In this document: positions 40,737 through 49,015 of the stretch, piece by piece
How positions within the stretch are numbered: position 1 is the stretch's first letter
Layout: every line of letters starts with the position of its first letter
Source of the DNA: Mesorhizobium sp. B2-1-8
Lineage (GTDB): Bacteria; Pseudomonadota; Alphaproteobacteria; Rhizobiales; Rhizobiaceae
Length of the DNA: 64,000 nucleotides
Assembly (NCBI RefSeq): GCF_006442545.2
Contig: NZ_CP083952.1
Span: 1,729,501-1,793,500 of the forward strand
Direction of reading: 5' to 3'
Notes under the pieces: model-generated
Told to the model about the DNA's origin: nothing
Databases searched by the model: none
Seen by the model: the letters and a program-made list of their open reading frames with translations, nothing else
Program-made: the position numbers and the translations under genes

Positions 40737-42407
40737 ATGTACCGTTACGATGAGTTCGACCACGATTTTGTCCAGGCCCGCGTCGCCGAGTTCAGTGACC
40801 AGGTCGAGCGCCGGCTGTCCGGCGAGATCACCGAGGACCAGTTCCGGCCGCTCAGGCTGATGAATGGCGTCTATCTGCAGCTGCACGCCTATATGCTGCG
40901 CATCGCCGTGCCCTATGGCACGCTGAACGGCAAGCAGCTGCGCATGCTCGGCCACATCGCCCGCAAATACGACAAGGGCTACGGCCACTTCACCACGCGC
41001 CAGAACATCCAGTTCAACTGGCCGGCGCTGTCGGATATTCCAGCGATCCTGGCGGACCTGGCCAGCGTGGAGATGCACGCCATCCAGACCAGCGGCAATT
41101 GCATCCGCAATGTCACCGCCGACCATTTTGCCGGGGCGGCCGCCGACGAGGTCGCCGATCCGCGTCCCTATGCGGAAATCCTGCGGCAATGGTCCTCGGT
41201 GCATCCGGAATTCTCTTTCCTGCCGCGCAAATTCAAGATCGCGGTGACGGGAGCCGAGCGCGACCGCGCCGCCATACAGACGCACGACATCGGCCTGCAC
41301 CTGAAAAAGAACGCCGCCGGCGAGCTCGGCTTCGCCGTCTATGTCGGTGGCGGCCAGGGCCGCACGCCGATGGTGGCGCGCAAGATCCGCGACTTCCTGC
41401 CGGAGGCCGACCTTCTGTCCTACTGCACGGCGATCCTGCGCGTTTACAATCTCTATGGCCGCCGCGACAACAAGTACAAGGCGCGCATCAAGATCCTGGT
41501 CCACGAGACCGGCGCCGAGGAAATCACCCGCCAGGTCGAGGCCGAGTGGCAGGAGTTGAAGGACGCGGAGCTGAAGTTGCCGGAGGCGGACATCCGCGCC
41601 ATCGAGGCCTATTTCGCCCCGCCGGCGCTGGCCGGGCGGCCGGACGGCGATGCGGCCGTCAAGCTGGCGCGGCTGGATTCCAAGGGCTTCTCGGACTGGC
41701 TCGACCAGAACGTGGTGACGCACCGCCACCCCGACTACGCGGCGGTTACGATCTCGCTCAAGGGTATCGGCGAGGTGCCGGGCGATGCGACCGACAGCCA
41801 GATGGAAGCGGTCGCCGACATCGCCGAGAAGTATGCCTTCGACGAACTTCGCGTCAGCCACGAGCAGAACCTCATCCTGCCGCATGTGGCGCGCGCCGAC
41901 CTCAAGGCGGTCTATGACGCGCTGGTCGACATCGGGCTGGCGACGGCCAATTCCAACCTGATCTCGGACATCATCTCGTGCCCGGGCCTCGATTATTGCG
42001 CGCTGGCGACCGCGCGCTCGATCCCGATCGCACAGGAAATCTCGCGTCGCTTCGCCTCGCTGGAGCGGCAGCGCGAGATCGGCGAGCTGAAGTTGAAAAT
42101 CTCGGGCTGCATCAATGCCTGCGGCCACCACCATGTCGGCCATATCGGCATCCTCGGTGTCGAGAAGAAGGGCTCCGAACTCTATCAGGTGACACTGGGC
42201 GGTTCGGCCGACGAGAACACTTCGGTCGGCGAGATCATCGGCCGCGGCTTCTCTTCGGAAGAAATCACCGATGCCATCGAGCAGATCGTCGACACCTATC
42301 TCGGCCTTCGGCTCAACCCGCAGGAAAAATTCATCGACGCCTACCGCCGTGTCGGTCCCGCGCCGTTCAAGGAGGCGCTCTATGCTGGCGAAGCCAAGGC
42401 CGCTTGA
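40737..42407 (+). CDS. cysI: Sulfite reductase hemoprotein (nitrite/sulfite reductase family)
   Basis: The 556-residue enzyme reduces sulfite to sulfide with a 4Fe-4S cluster coupled to siroheme. It has two copies of the ferredoxin-like plus siroheme-binding half. Visible motifs include FTTRQNIQFNW near residue 84 and the cluster cysteines CPGLDYCALA and KISGCINACGHHHVGHIG near residues 415-465. No flavoprotein subunit (cysJ) is encoded next to it, so it probably takes electrons from ferredoxin, as is usual in rhizobia. Confidence 0.93.
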   Translation: MYRYDEFDHDFVQARVAEFSDQVERRLSGEITEDQFRPLRLMNGVYLQLHAYMLRIAVPYGTLNGKQLRMLGHIARKYDKGYGHFTTRQNIQFNWPALSDIPAILADLASVEMHAIQTSGNCIRNVTADHFAGAAADEVADPRPYAEILRQWSSVHPEFSFLPRKFKIAVTGAERDRAAIQTHDIGLHLKKNAAGELGFAVYVGGGQGRTPMVARKIRDFLPEADLLSYCTAILRVYNLYGRRDNKYKARIKILVHETGAEEITRQVEAEWQELKDAELKLPEADIRAIEAYFAPPALAGRPDGDAAVKLARLDSKGFSDWLDQNVVTHRHPDYAAVTISLKGIGEVPGDATDSQMEAVADIAEKYAFDELRVSHEQNLILPHVARADLKAVYDALVDIGLATANSNLISDIISCPGLDYCALATARSIPIAQEISRRFASLERQREIGELKLKISGCINACGHHHVGHIGILGVEKKGSELYQVTLGGSADENTSVGEIIGRGFSSEEITDAIEQIVDTYLGLRLNPQEKFIDAYRRVGPAPFKEALYAGEAKAA

Positions 42408-43146
42408 CCATATCGTCGACGTCGATGACGGCATCGCCGCCAAGGCGGCGGGGTTAGACGCACTCTACGGTCATCTCAGCCCGATCGAGATCATTGAACG
42501 ATCGGCCAAGGAACTGTTTCACGACGAGATCGCCGCCGTGTCTTCGTTCGGCGCGGATTCGGCGGTGCTGCTGCACATGATCGCCAAGATCGACCGCACG
42601 CTGCCGGTCATCTTCCTCGATACCGGCAAGCATTTCGAGGAGACGCTCGGCTATCGCGACGCGTTGGTCGCCGATTTCGGGCTGACCAACATCCGGGTGA
42701 TCAAGCCCGACGAAGCGGCGCTCGAACGGATCGACCCGACCGGCAATCTGCACCAGAACAACACCGACGCCTGCTGCGACGTGCGCAAGGTCGAGCCGCT
42801 GGCACGTGGCATCGCACCCTTCCGCGCCTGGTTCACAGGCCGCAAGCGCTTCCAGGCCTCGACACGGGCGGCACTCCCTGTGTTCGAGGCGGTCGGCCCG
42901 CGCATCCGCATCAATCCGCTGGCGCACTGGACGACATCGGACCAGGCCGACTACATGCGCGCGCATGCGCTGCGCGAAAATCCACTGGTCGCCTACGGCT
43001 ATCTGTCGATCGGCTGCTTTCCCTGCACGCAGCCGGTGCAGCCGGGCGAGGACGCGCGCAGCGGCCGCTGGGCCGGGCACGCCAAGACCGAGTGCGGCAT
43101 TCACCTGTCGGGACTGGAAGTGTCGCTGACCGACGCATCACTGTAG
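42382..43146 (+). CDS. cysH: Adenylyl-sulfate (APS) reductase, thioredoxin-dependent
   Basis: This 254-residue enzyme reduces APS to sulfite. It has VSSFGADSAVLLHMI (the PP-loop variant) and the 4Fe-4S cluster cysteines in DACCDVRKVEPL and GCFPCTQPV. It ends with the catalytic Cys region ECGIHLSG. The CC...CxxC set separates APS from PAPS reductases, so no cysC step is needed. The ATG at 42382 overlaps cysI by 26 bases and follows GGAGG. The IMG-style name phosphoadenylyl-sulfate reductase would be wrong for this type. Confidence 0.93.
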   Translation: MLAKPRPLDHIVDVDDGIAAKAAGLDALYGHLSPIEIIERSAKELFHDEIAAVSSFGADSAVLLHMIAKIDRTLPVIFLDTGKHFEETLGYRDALVADFGLTNIRVIKPDEAALERIDPTGNLHQNNTDACCDVRKVEPLARGIAPFRAWFTGRKRFQASTRAALPVFEAVGPRIRINPLAHWTTSDQADYMRAHALRENPLVAYGYLSIGCFPCTQPVQPGEDARSGRWAGHAKTECGIHLSGLEVSLTDASL

Positions 43147-43150
43147 GGTA

Positions 43151-43283
43151 TGTTGCAATTCAGGTGAGGCCGGCCCTGCAAACGGCAGTTTCCTGCGCTT
43201 CCGCTGCTCGCGTAGTTCAAGTACGCTCGGCTCCGGTTCTCGGAAGCAGCCGTTTTCGACGCGGCCTGACCTGAATTTCAACA
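43151..43283. repeat. 133-bp imperfect palindromic element (RIME-like)
   Basis: The outer arms TGTTGCAATTCAGGT (43151-43165) and ACCTGAATTTCAACA (43269-43283) match at 14 of 15 positions. Further inward, AGGCCG/CGGCCT and AAACGGC/GCCGTTT also pair, and the centre GCGTA/TACGC forms a small stem, so nearly the whole 133 bases fold as one hairpin. Such palindromic mosaic elements are dispersed in rhizobial chromosomes. Here one sits inside the sulfur operon, between cysH and DUF934, which are otherwise usually adjacent. Confidence 0.72.
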
Positions 43284-43316
43284 CACCCTCGAGCTCTTCG
43301 AATTTTAGGAATTTTG

Positions 43317-43850
43317 ATGACTGAACCGACGACACCGGAGACCCGGCTCTGGACCCCAGAGGGTTTTCGCGAAGACGAGTGGACCCATGCCGAGAGCGCC
43401 GATGCGCTTTCCGGCAATGGCCGCTTCATCCTGCCGTTGCAGGCGTTCCTCGATCTCGACCCGGAGGTGCGCCACTCGGCGAAGGAGCGGCTCGGCGTCC
43501 TGCTGCAGCCCGGCGATCAGCTGGAGAAGATCGTCGACCTGCTCGACCAGCTGTCGCTGGTGGCGCTGGCCTTTCCGGCCTTCGGCGACGGCCGCTCTTT
43601 CTCCAAGGGCGAATTGCTGCGCGGCCGCTATCATTTCACGGGCGCGCTGCGTGCCACCGGGCAGGTTCTGGTCGATCCGTTGCCGCACATGCTGCGGCTT
43701 GGCTTCGACGAGTTCGAGATCTCGAATCCAGTGCTCTTGAAGCGCCTGGAAGAGGGACGTACCGGCGGGTTGGGGCTTTACTACCAGCCGGCCGCCATAG
43801 CGGAGCCCAAAGGCCCGAAATATTCCTGGCGCCGGGTTCGCGGCAACTGA
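43317..43850 (+). CDS. DUF934 protein of the sulfur assimilation operon
   Basis: This 177-residue soluble protein has LDPEVRHSAKERLGVLLQPGDQ, FPAFGDGRSFSKGELLRGRY, GEILVDPLPHMLRLGFDEFE-like residues (VDPLPHMLRLGFDEFEI) and a YYQPA end, the pattern of DUF934 proteins that always accompany cysI/cysH. It probably assists sulfite reductase, but the function is not established. It lies 170 bases after cysH because of the palindromic element. The start at 43317 follows TAGGA. Confidence 0.85.
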   Translation: MTEPTTPETRLWTPEGFREDEWTHAESADALSGNGRFILPLQAFLDLDPEVRHSAKERLGVLLQPGDQLEKIVDLLDQLSLVALAFPAFGDGRSFSKGELLRGRYHFTGALRATGQVLVDPLPHMLRLGFDEFEISNPVLLKRLEEGRTGGLGLYYQPAAIAEPKGPKYSWRRVRGN

Positions 43851-44094
43851 CTCAGTTCTGCACGCCTATACCGTAATCGATATGATGAGGGCTGACGCCT
43901 GATTGCGCTGCTGGTCGAACCAGTGGGACTATTTTCGTTTTTCTATGAAGGGCCCCAAGGCCCCTTCAATCGGGGACGGCGTAAACTGGTCGTACCAATT
44001 GTGCGATTTGCGCTTTTCCCCACGTGATCCCGCCTTTAGGATAATGCTGTTATTTCGCGGCCGAAAATAAATTGCCAAAAGGGAGGAACCGGAA

Positions 44095-44715
44095 ATGGCT
44101 GGCAAGAAGATACTGATGCTCGTTGGCGAGTTCAGCGAGGAATATGAGATTTTCGTCTTCGAACAGGCCATGCATGCCGTCGGCCACACCGTGCATGTCG
44201 TCTGCCCGGACAAGAAGGCTGGCGATGTGCTGAAGACATCGCTGCACGATTTCGAAGGCCACCAGACCTACAGCGAAAAGCCCGGCCACGATTACATCCT
44301 CAACAAGACGTTTTCCGAGGTGGATCCGGCCCAGTACGATGCCGTCTACGCGGCGGGCGGGCGCGGCCCCGAATACATCCGAATCGACAAGCGCGTGCAG
44401 GCGCTGGTGCGGCACTTCCATGAAGCAGGCAAGCCCATCTTCACCATCTGCCATGGCGTGCAGATCCTGATCGCGGTCGACGGCGTGGTGCGGGGCAGGG
44501 AGGTGGCGGCGCTTCACTATTGCGAGCCGGAAGTCACGCTGGCGGGCGGCATCTATATCGACGTCGCGCCGAACGGGGCCCATGTCGACGGCAATCTCGT
44601 TTCGGCCAAGGGCTGGCCGGGCCTGTCCAATTTCATACGCGAATGCCTGAAGGTGCTGGGCACCGAGATCCGCCATGGCGAGATCCTGATGCGTGACGAG
44701 CGGCAAGCGGCCTGA
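44095..44715 (+). CDS. DJ-1/PfpI-family protein
   Basis: This 206-residue protein belongs to the DJ-1/PfpI superfamily, with KILMLVGEFSEEYEIFVF at the N-terminus and the nucleophile elbow FTICHGVQIL around Cys120. A Glu at the FSEEYE position fits the usual acidic residue near the Cys. Members act as glyoxalases, amidotransferase-like proteins or chaperones. It has a GGGAGG ribosome-binding site and stands alone with a convergent desaturase gene downstream. Confidence 0.86.
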   Translation: MAGKKILMLVGEFSEEYEIFVFEQAMHAVGHTVHVVCPDKKAGDVLKTSLHDFEGHQTYSEKPGHDYILNKTFSEVDPAQYDAVYAAGGRGPEYIRIDKRVQALVRHFHEAGKPIFTICHGVQILIAVDGVVRGREVAALHYCEPEVTLAGGIYIDVAPNGAHVDGNLVSAKGWPGLSNFIRECLKVLGTEIRHGEILMRDERQAA

Positions 44716-44803
44716 GGCTCTGAGAACCGGCTGCTCGTCCACGCTTCTCAATTCAGGTTGGAAAGCTTGGTGCTGTTTCCACGCCGGCCCTTCGGGCGTT
44801 GTT

Positions 44804-44843
44804 CGAAAAGCCAAGCAATTGGCTTTTCGTCCGCTGTGCGGAC
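44804..44843. terminator. Tandem hairpins between convergent genes
   Basis: CGAAAAGCCAA and TTGGCTTTTCG form an 11-bp stem closed by the GCAA tetraloop (GNRA type), followed immediately by GTCCGC-tgt-GCGGAC. They lie between the DJ-1-like gene and the convergent desaturase gene. There is no long T-run, but the T-rich arm and the position support transcription termination from either side. Confidence 0.55.
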
Positions 44844-44884
44844 CACGCCTCACCTCGTCCCCGCGAACCGGGAAAAGGCAGGCG

Positions 44885-45907
44885 CTACAGCGCCGCGTGC
44901 GCCTCGCGGAACGATATCAGCTTGCTGCGGCTTTCGTCCCACAAGGCCAGTTTGACGCAGCGCAGGCTCTCAAGCAGCGTGATGCGGCCGATGCCGCGCA
45001 GCTCGGGATAGTCCCGCAGCACTTCCTGCAGCCGGTAGCCGGGCACCCTGGCGGAGAGGTGGTGGACGTGGTGAACGCCGATATTGCCGGTGAGCCAGTT
45101 CAGCACCGGAGGCAGGTCGTAGTAGGACGAGCCGTGCAGAGCGGCGTGCTGGAACTCCCATTCCTCATCCTTCGCCCACTCGGTCTCCTCGAACTGGTGC
45201 TGGACATAGAACAGCCAGATGCCGGCCGAACCGGCGAGAATGACGATCGGCAGATGGACGATCAGGAACGCGCCGGGACCGATGACCCAGATGAGGATGG
45301 CCGCGGCAAGCGCGATGCCTAGATTGGTGGTCATCGACGACACCCAGGGCGTCAAGCCGCCGCGCATCATGCCGATGGGCAGCCTTTGCGAAAAGATGAA
45401 CAGCCAGATCGGCCCCAGGCCGAACATCACCAGCGGATGGCGGTAGAGACGATAGGCCAGGCGACCCCGCCAGGACATCTGCCGGTACTCGGCGACGGTC
45501 AACGTCCTGATGTCGCCCATGCCGCGCTCGTCGAGATTGCCGGCGCTGGCATGATGCGTGGCGTGGGCACGCCGCCAGCAGTCGTAGGGCGTCAGCGTCA
45601 GGATGCCCAGCGCGCGGCCGATCCAGTCGTCGGCATGGCGATTGGCAAAGAAGGAGCCATGGCCGCAATCGTGCTGGATCATGAAAATCCGCACCAGGAA
45701 TCCGGCCGCGGGCAGGATGAGGATCAGTCCCCACCAATGACCATAGGCATAGGCCGCGGAAGACAGAGCCCACAGCGTGGCGAAAGGAATGAGGGTGATG
45801 GCGAGTTCGAGTGCGCTGCGCCGCCTGTCAGGCTTCTTGTAGCGCGCCAGGACCTTGAGCCAGGCGCGCTTGCTCTTGGCCGCCTCTTCGGGGGAAATCA
45901 TGTTCAT
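44885..45907 (-). CDS. Membrane fatty acid desaturase
   Basis: This 340-residue protein has four or more membrane segments and the three histidine boxes of acyl-lipid desaturases: HDCGHGSF near residue 79, HATHHASAG near 115 and HHVHHLS near 277. These bind the di-iron centre that introduces cis double bonds into membrane acyl chains. Upstream of the ATG lies a 78-base gap to a small convergent or divergent gene. It is similar to omega-3/delta-12-like desaturases in overall size, but the position of the double bond cannot be predicted. Confidence 0.9.
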   Translation of the reverse strand: MNMISPEEAAKSKRAWLKVLARYKKPDRRRSALELAITLIPFATLWALSSAAYAYGHWWGLILILPAAGFLVRIFMIQHDCGHGSFFANRHADDWIGRALGILTLTPYDCWRRAHATHHASAGNLDERGMGDIRTLTVAEYRQMSWRGRLAYRLYRHPLVMFGLGPIWLFIFSQRLPIGMMRGGLTPWVSSMTTNLGIALAAAILIWVIGPGAFLIVHLPIVILAGSAGIWLFYVQHQFEETEWAKDEEWEFQHAALHGSSYYDLPPVLNWLTGNIGVHHVHHLSARVPGYRLQEVLRDYPELRGIGRITLLESLRCVKLALWDESRSKLISFREAHAAL

Positions 45908-45985
45908 CAGAAAGCATAGGCAGGGTGTGCCGCCACCGCAAGACGATGATCACGTAAAGTTACTGTGCGTAATTGTCGCGTAAGG

Positions 45986-46195
45986 CTAGTCGACCCTCAC
46001 TGCCCGTCGCCAGCCGACGTCGCCATCCTCGACCCGGTCGAGGTGATCGAGCAATTGCCCGAAGCGGTCCGGGATGTCGGCTTCGGTGCGGAAGGCTGGC
46101 AAGGTGCGCAGAAAGCGCTTCATCGCCTCGGCGCCGATCTGGCGCCGAACCTCCGCAGCGAGCCTTTCTGTTTTTTCGAGCTTGTTGCGGGTCAT
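45986..46195 (-). CDS. Small conserved-looking hypothetical protein
   Basis: The 69-residue protein is charged and mostly helical: TRNKLEKTERLAAEVRRQIG, then EAMKRFLRTLPAFRTEADIP, and a tail FGQLLDHLDRVEDGDVG. I place the start at 46195, since the longer open frame upstream has the composition of non-coding DNA. It is divergent from grpE and precedes the desaturase gene by 78 bases. No family is recognised. Confidence 0.5.
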   Translation of the reverse strand: MTRNKLEKTERLAAEVRRQIGAEAMKRFLRTLPAFRTEADIPDRFGQLLDHLDRVEDGDVGWRRAVRVD

Positions 46196-46364
46196 GGGTT
46201 CAAATCCTGCGTCGGTTCCGAAACTCCTCCAGCGACGGAATGGTTCCCGCATCACGGCGTTGTGGCAAGCAAAGCCGGCAAGCACGGTAAAATTTGAATT
46301 AAAATCGAACTGCGGCGTTGGCGCCTTCCAGGTCCTGTCAAAAGGTCCTTGCGGTCGCTTTCCC

Positions 46365-46393
46365 CTTGATTTTTGGCCTGCGAACCTCGATAT
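46365..46393 (+). promoter_or_regulatory. Possible RpoH (heat-shock) promoter of grpE
   Basis: CTTGAT (46365-46370) is followed 15 bases later by CTCGATAT (46386-46393). This resembles the alphaproteobacterial RpoH form CTTGAA-N13-15-CYTATNT. It lies about 40 bases before the grpE start, where the heat-shock promoter would be expected. The -10 match is partial. Confidence 0.35.
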
Positions 46394-46434
46394 CGGGCAC
46401 AAATCCACACCATTCGAGATGACGGGAAACGGCG

Positions 46435-47067
46435 ATGAGCGACCAGGCAAAAGACGAACGCGCGCCCAGTGAAGCCGAGGCGGCCGAGGCAAATACCGAG
46501 CGTACGGAAGGCGGCATCGACGGCGACTATGAAGCGCTTGTGCGGCTGCTGAAGGAAAATGAAGAGCTGAAGGACCGCGCGCTGCGCGTAGCGGCCGAGA
46601 TGGAGAACCTGCGCCGCCGCACCGCGCGCGATGTGCATGATGCGCGCACTTATGCGGTGGCGAATTTCGCCCGCGACATGCTGTCGGTGTCGGACAATCT
46701 GCGCCGCGCGCTGGATGCCATTCCCGCCGAGGCCAAGGCGTCGGGGGATGCTGGCTTCAAGGCACTGATCGAAGGCGTCGATCTGACCGAGCGTGCCATG
46801 CTGTCGGCGCTGGAACGGCATGGGGTCAAGAAACTCGCTCCGGAAGGCGAGAAGTTCGATCCCAATTTCCACCAGGCGATGTTCGAGGTACCCAATCCCG
46901 ATGTCCCGGCCAACACGGTGGTCCAGGTCGTGCAGCCGGGCTATTCGATCGGCGAGCGGGTGCTGCGCCCGGCCATGGTCGGCGTCGCCAAGGGCGGCCC
47001 GAAAATTGCCGCCGACGCGCCGGTCGAGCCAGGGCCGGTCAATGAGCAGGCCGAGAAGGATGCGTGA
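46435..47067 (+). CDS. grpE: GrpE nucleotide exchange factor
   Basis: This 210-residue co-chaperone has an acidic disordered N-terminus, a long coiled coil (about 35-95, [21 protein letters not shown]) and the C-terminal beta domain with [42 protein letters not shown]. It releases ADP from DnaK. The hrcA gene commonly found upstream is absent here. The gene is followed by heptamer tandem repeats, not by dnaK. Confidence 0.95.
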   Translation: MSDQAKDERAPSEAEAAEANTERTEGGIDGDYEALVRLLKENEELKDRALRVAAEMENLRRRTARDVHDARTYAVANFARDMLSVSDNLRRALDAIPAEAKASGDAGFKALIEGVDLTERAMLSALERHGVKKLAPEGEKFDPNFHQAMFEVPNPDVPANTVVQVVQPGYSIGERVLRPAMVGVAKGGPKIAADAPVEPGPVNEQAEKDA

Positions 47068-47070
47068 GGA

Positions 47071-47158
47071 TAGTGAGTAGTGAGTAGTGAATAGGGGCCT
47101 GACACTAAGCTGCGGCTTCGTGCTATTCCGCTACTCACTACTCACTACTCACTACTCA
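47071..47158. repeat. Heptamer inverted tandem repeat, set 1
   Basis: Left array: TAGTGAG twice and TAGTGAA once (47071-47091). Right array: CTACTCA four times (47131-47158). The arrays are mutual complements (TAGTGAG read backwards is CTCACTA), so they can form a stem of about 20 bases with a 40-base loop. The repeats begin just after grpE and end 8 bases before the TRIC-type gene. Unequal copy numbers (3 versus 4) are as expected from slipped-strand changes. Confidence 0.85.
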
Positions 47159-47166
47159 CTCAGCCC

Positions 47167-47799
47167 ATGAACCCCATCGCCCTTCTCGATTATGCCGGAG
47201 TTGCCGTCTTCGCGGCGACGGGGGCGTTGGCGGCTTCGCGCAAACAGCTCGACATTATCGGCTTCCTGTTCCTGGCCAGTGTCACCGGCATCGGCGGCGG
47301 CACGCTTCGCGACGTCATCCTCAATCTACCGGTTTTCTGGGTCGCCAACTCCAGCTACGTGCTGATCTGCGCGGCGGTCGCGGTGCTGGTGTTCTTTGCT
47401 GCGCACCGTGTCGAGTCCCGCTGGAAATGGCTGCTCTGGCTCGACGCCATCGGACTGGCCGCTTTTTCGGTGATGGGTGCTGCCAAGGGGCTGGCCATTA
47501 CCGGTTCGCCGGTCGTGTCCGTCATTACCGGCGTGCTCACCGCCACGTCAGGCGGCATCCTGCGCGATCTGCTGGCCGGCGAACCCTCGGTGCTGCTGAG
47601 ACCGGAAATCTATGTTACGGCCGCTCTCGCGGGCGCTGCAATCTTCACGGCTGGCGACGTCACAGGATTGCCGCCGATCGTTTCAGAGCTGGCCGGCTTC
47701 GCCGCGGCGTTCGCGGTGCGCGGCGGTGCGCTCCGTTTCGGCTGGACGTTTCCATCCTACAAGAGCCGGCCCGGCCGGCGGCCGGAAGACATTCCGTGA
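47167..47799 (+). CDS. TRIC/UPF0126-type trimeric intracellular cation channel homologue
   Basis: This 210-residue membrane protein has seven predicted helices in two pseudo-repeats. Each repeat has a glycine kink, GIGGGTLRDVILN near residue 41 and TSGGILRDLLAG near 130, typical of the bacterial TRIC/UPF0126 family that forms potassium-permeable trimers. The gene starts 99 bases after grpE and is framed on both sides by heptamer repeats. It is unrelated to grpE in function. Confidence 0.9.
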   Translation: MNPIALLDYAGVAVFAATGALAASRKQLDIIGFLFLASVTGIGGGTLRDVILNLPVFWVANSSYVLICAAVAVLVFFAAHRVESRWKWLLWLDAIGLAAFSVMGAAKGLAITGSPVVSVITGVLTATSGGILRDLLAGEPSVLLRPEIYVTAALAGAAIFTAGDVTGLPPIVSELAGFAAAFAVRGGALRFGWTFPSYKSRPGRRPEDIP

Positions 47800-47804
47800 A
47801 AGAA

Positions 47805-47897
<93 letters not shown>

Positions 47898-47899
47898 GC

Positions 47900-48787
47900 T
47901 CACGCGGCGAAGCGCTGCGCTTCCCCGCCATAATAGTTGACGTAACGGGCGCCGATCTCCTTGACCGGCATCACGACGAAAATGTCGACCGTGGAGAATT
48001 CGCGGTCGATGACGCAACCATCGCCTATGCGAGCGCCTACCCGCAGATATCCCTTGACCAGAGGCGGCATCGCCGCGATCGCCGCCTTGGTGTTGACCGC
48101 CTCGATCGGCATCAGGTCCATGGAGCAATAGCGCCCGGACACCGCGCGCACGTCCCAGGCCGAGTTGGTGCGGCAATGATGGGCGAGATAGGTGAGCGCC
48201 TCGGCATGCGCGGCCGGCACGGTGCCGTGGAATGAGGCACAGCCGGTCATCACGCCGATTTCGTAGTGATTGATATAGGCCCAGATGCCTTGCCATAGCG
48301 CCTCGATGGTGCGCTTCGAACGGTATTCGGGCAAGACACAGGAACGGCCGAGTTCGAGGAAACGCTGTCCGGGATGGCGGGCGATGAGCTTGGTCAGCTC
48401 GAATTCGCCTTCGGAATAGAAGCCGCCGGCGGTTGCCGCGATTTCTTGCCGCAGCAAGCGATAGGTGCCGACGATGCGGCGGTGCTCAGGGCCGGAAAGC
48501 GTGGTATCGAGGACGAGCAGATGGTCGCAGAGCGGGTCGAAGCGGTCGGCGTCGCGACGGTCATGCGCCTGGAACAGATCCTTCCTGGCGCCAAGCTCGT
48601 CATAGAATACACGGTAACGCACTTCCTGCGCAGCCGCGATCTCGGCCTCGTTGCGGGCGAGCCGCACTTCGAGGTTGCCGATACGGCCGAGCGCTGCGCC
48701 TTTTATGACGGAATCGACATTACGTCCTGCGAGCAAGGCGCTGCTGGCGTTCGGCCGAGTGTCACATTCCGGCATAACTGTATGCAC
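47900..48787 (-). CDS. olsB: OlsB, ornithine N-acyltransferase (lyso-ornithine lipid synthesis)
   Basis: This 295-residue protein has a GNAT-like fold and the OlsB landmarks: VRLARNEAEIAAAQEVRYRV, FYDELGARKD, LELGRSCVLPEYRSKRTIEALW and GCASFHGT. It transfers a 3-hydroxyacyl chain from ACP to ornithine, the first step of ornithine lipid synthesis, on the cytoplasmic face of the inner membrane. The N-terminal part GNLEVRLA is the usual start zone. A Pho-box-like site lies 52 bases upstream, and PhoB induces this pathway in rhizobia. olsA is not in the window. Confidence 0.9.
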   Translation of the reverse strand: MHTVMPECDTRPNASSALLAGRNVDSVIKGAALGRIGNLEVRLARNEAEIAAAQEVRYRVFYDELGARKDLFQAHDRRDADRFDPLCDHLLVLDTTLSGPEHRRIVGTYRLLRQEIAATAGGFYSEGEFELTKLIARHPGQRFLELGRSCVLPEYRSKRTIEALWQGIWAYINHYEIGVMTGCASFHGTVPAAHAEALTYLAHHCRTNSAWDVRAVSGRYCSMDLMPIEAVNTKAAIAAMPPLVKGYLRVGARIGDGCVIDREFSTVDIFVVMPVKEIGARYVNYYGGEAQRFAA

Positions 48788-48838
48788 GAGTGATTCTCCT
48801 TCGAGCCATCCCTCTTGGCACGGGGATACGGTGTAGGT

Positions 48839-48856
48839 GCAACAGGATTGTGACAG
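48839..48856 (-). promoter_or_regulatory. Pho-box-like PhoB site upstream of olsB
   Basis: On the minus strand the site reads CTGTCAC-AATC-CTGTTGC. Two 7-base direct repeats with a 4-base spacer match the PhoB consensus CTGTCAT-N4-CTGTCAT, with one mismatch in the first repeat and three in the second. It ends 52 bases before the olsB start. Ornithine lipids replace phospholipids under phosphate limitation in rhizobia, so a PhoB site here is biologically expected. Confidence 0.7.
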
Positions 48857-49015
48857 TACCGTGATACGGCGTCGCGGGCAATACTTCGTCGGCTGGCGAA
48901 AACGGTCAACCGGCTACGTTGCGTCACAAGTCCCTGGGCGCGTCGCCTTCGCGGGCGCCGAAACCGGGCTGCTTTTTTGGTGGTCTTCGTCAGCCACGCA
49001 CCGGGAAAAGGCGGC

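Noticed and set aside
43929..44213. 94-codon minus-strand frame overlapping the start of the DJ-1-like gene
   Set aside because: It is antisense to the recognised gene for half of its length and has poor codon use in the remainder.
46196..46210. T-arm-like sequence GGTTCAAATCC, resembling the end of a tRNA
   Set aside because: No anticodon, D-arm or acceptor stem can be built around it, and the stem has mismatches. It lies at the start of a small minus-strand gene.
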